A stretch of DNA of 5,146 nt. Origin: Leptolyngbya sp. SIO4C5. Its GTDB lineage: Bacteria > Cyanobacteriota > Cyanobacteriia > Phormidesmidales > Phormidesmidaceae. The position numbers were made by a program, and so were the translations under genes. Under the pieces are notes generated by a model. It made no database searches. It saw nothing but the letters and a program-made list of their open reading frames with translations, and was not told the DNA's origin. Of the stretch, positions 5,101 through 5,146 are shown piece after piece (the stretch's first letter is position 1; the number at the start of each line of letters is the position of its first letter). Location of the stretch: NCBI GenBank assembly GCA_010671965.1, contig JAAHIC010000382.1, forward strand, positions 1 through 5,146. The letters are read 5' to 3'.

Positions 5101-5146
5101 ATGGCAAGTTGGATGCAGATACTTCGTTCTCTTATTTTGACTGCAA
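5101..5146 (+). CDS. Possible 5' end of a divergent gene, truncated by the window edge
   Basis: An ATG opens a plus-strand frame that stays open to the window edge: MASWMQILRSLILTA. A basic residue followed by a hydrophobic run could be the beginning of a signal peptide or membrane helix. GAAAGG lies 13 nt upstream, rather distant for a Shine-Dalgarno. The frame is also open for about 60 nt before the ATG, back to a TAA at 5035-5037. Fifteen codons are too few to name it, and it may be chance. Confidence 0.25.
   Translation, partial: MASWMQILRSLILTA

Overview
The window looks like cyanobacterial chromosome. The octamer GCGATCGC (HIP1) occurs 11 times in 5.1 kb, and three genes belong to families I know mainly from cyanobacteria: a TGD1/MlaE-type permease with strongly cyanobacterial sequence, a DUF3119-like protein and a DUF3086-like protein. 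I cannot name a genus; the protein sequences suggest a Leptolyngbya/Synechococcus-like filamentous or unicellular lineage, which is inference.

Layout. Positions 1-766 hold no intact gene. They contain a perfect 14-bp inverted repeat at the left edge (1-42), a short hairpin followed by a T-run (80-103), the decayed C-terminal part of a Uma2-family (DUF820) endonuclease-like gene on the minus strand (192-534), a long hairpin with 14-bp perfect arms (535-607), and a 41-codon minus-strand relic of unknown origin (601-726). Positions 767-1759 (+) encode a GT-B-fold glycosyltransferase with an EX7E motif. It converges, with a 9-bp gap, on the minus-strand genes that fill the rest of the window.

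The minus-strand genes read from right to left: an MlaE-like lipid ABC-transporter permease (4055-4852, possibly starting at 4939), a DUF3119-like small membrane protein (3620-4018), a DUF3086-like coiled-coil protein (2529-3572) and plsY, the acyl-phosphate glycerol-3-phosphate acyltransferase (1769-2428). The first three are separated by only 36 and 47 bp and look like one operon. plsY follows after 100 bp with its own good ribosome binding site and could be cotranscribed or separately started. Right of the permease lies a short intergenic region with a dyad, a HIP1-centred palindrome and perhaps the first 15 codons of a divergent gene.

How they may work together. PlsY makes lysophosphatidic acid, the first committed step of membrane glycerolipid synthesis. 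The MlaE-like protein is the membrane channel of a phospholipid-transport ABC complex whose ATPase and MCE substrate-binding partners are not in this window. The two uncharacterised proteins between them (one a predicted membrane hairpin, one a long coiled coil) are therefore candidates for accessory factors in envelope lipid traffic. This is guilt by association, not proof. The window holds no CRISPR array, tRNA, rRNA, intact transposase or obvious defence system.
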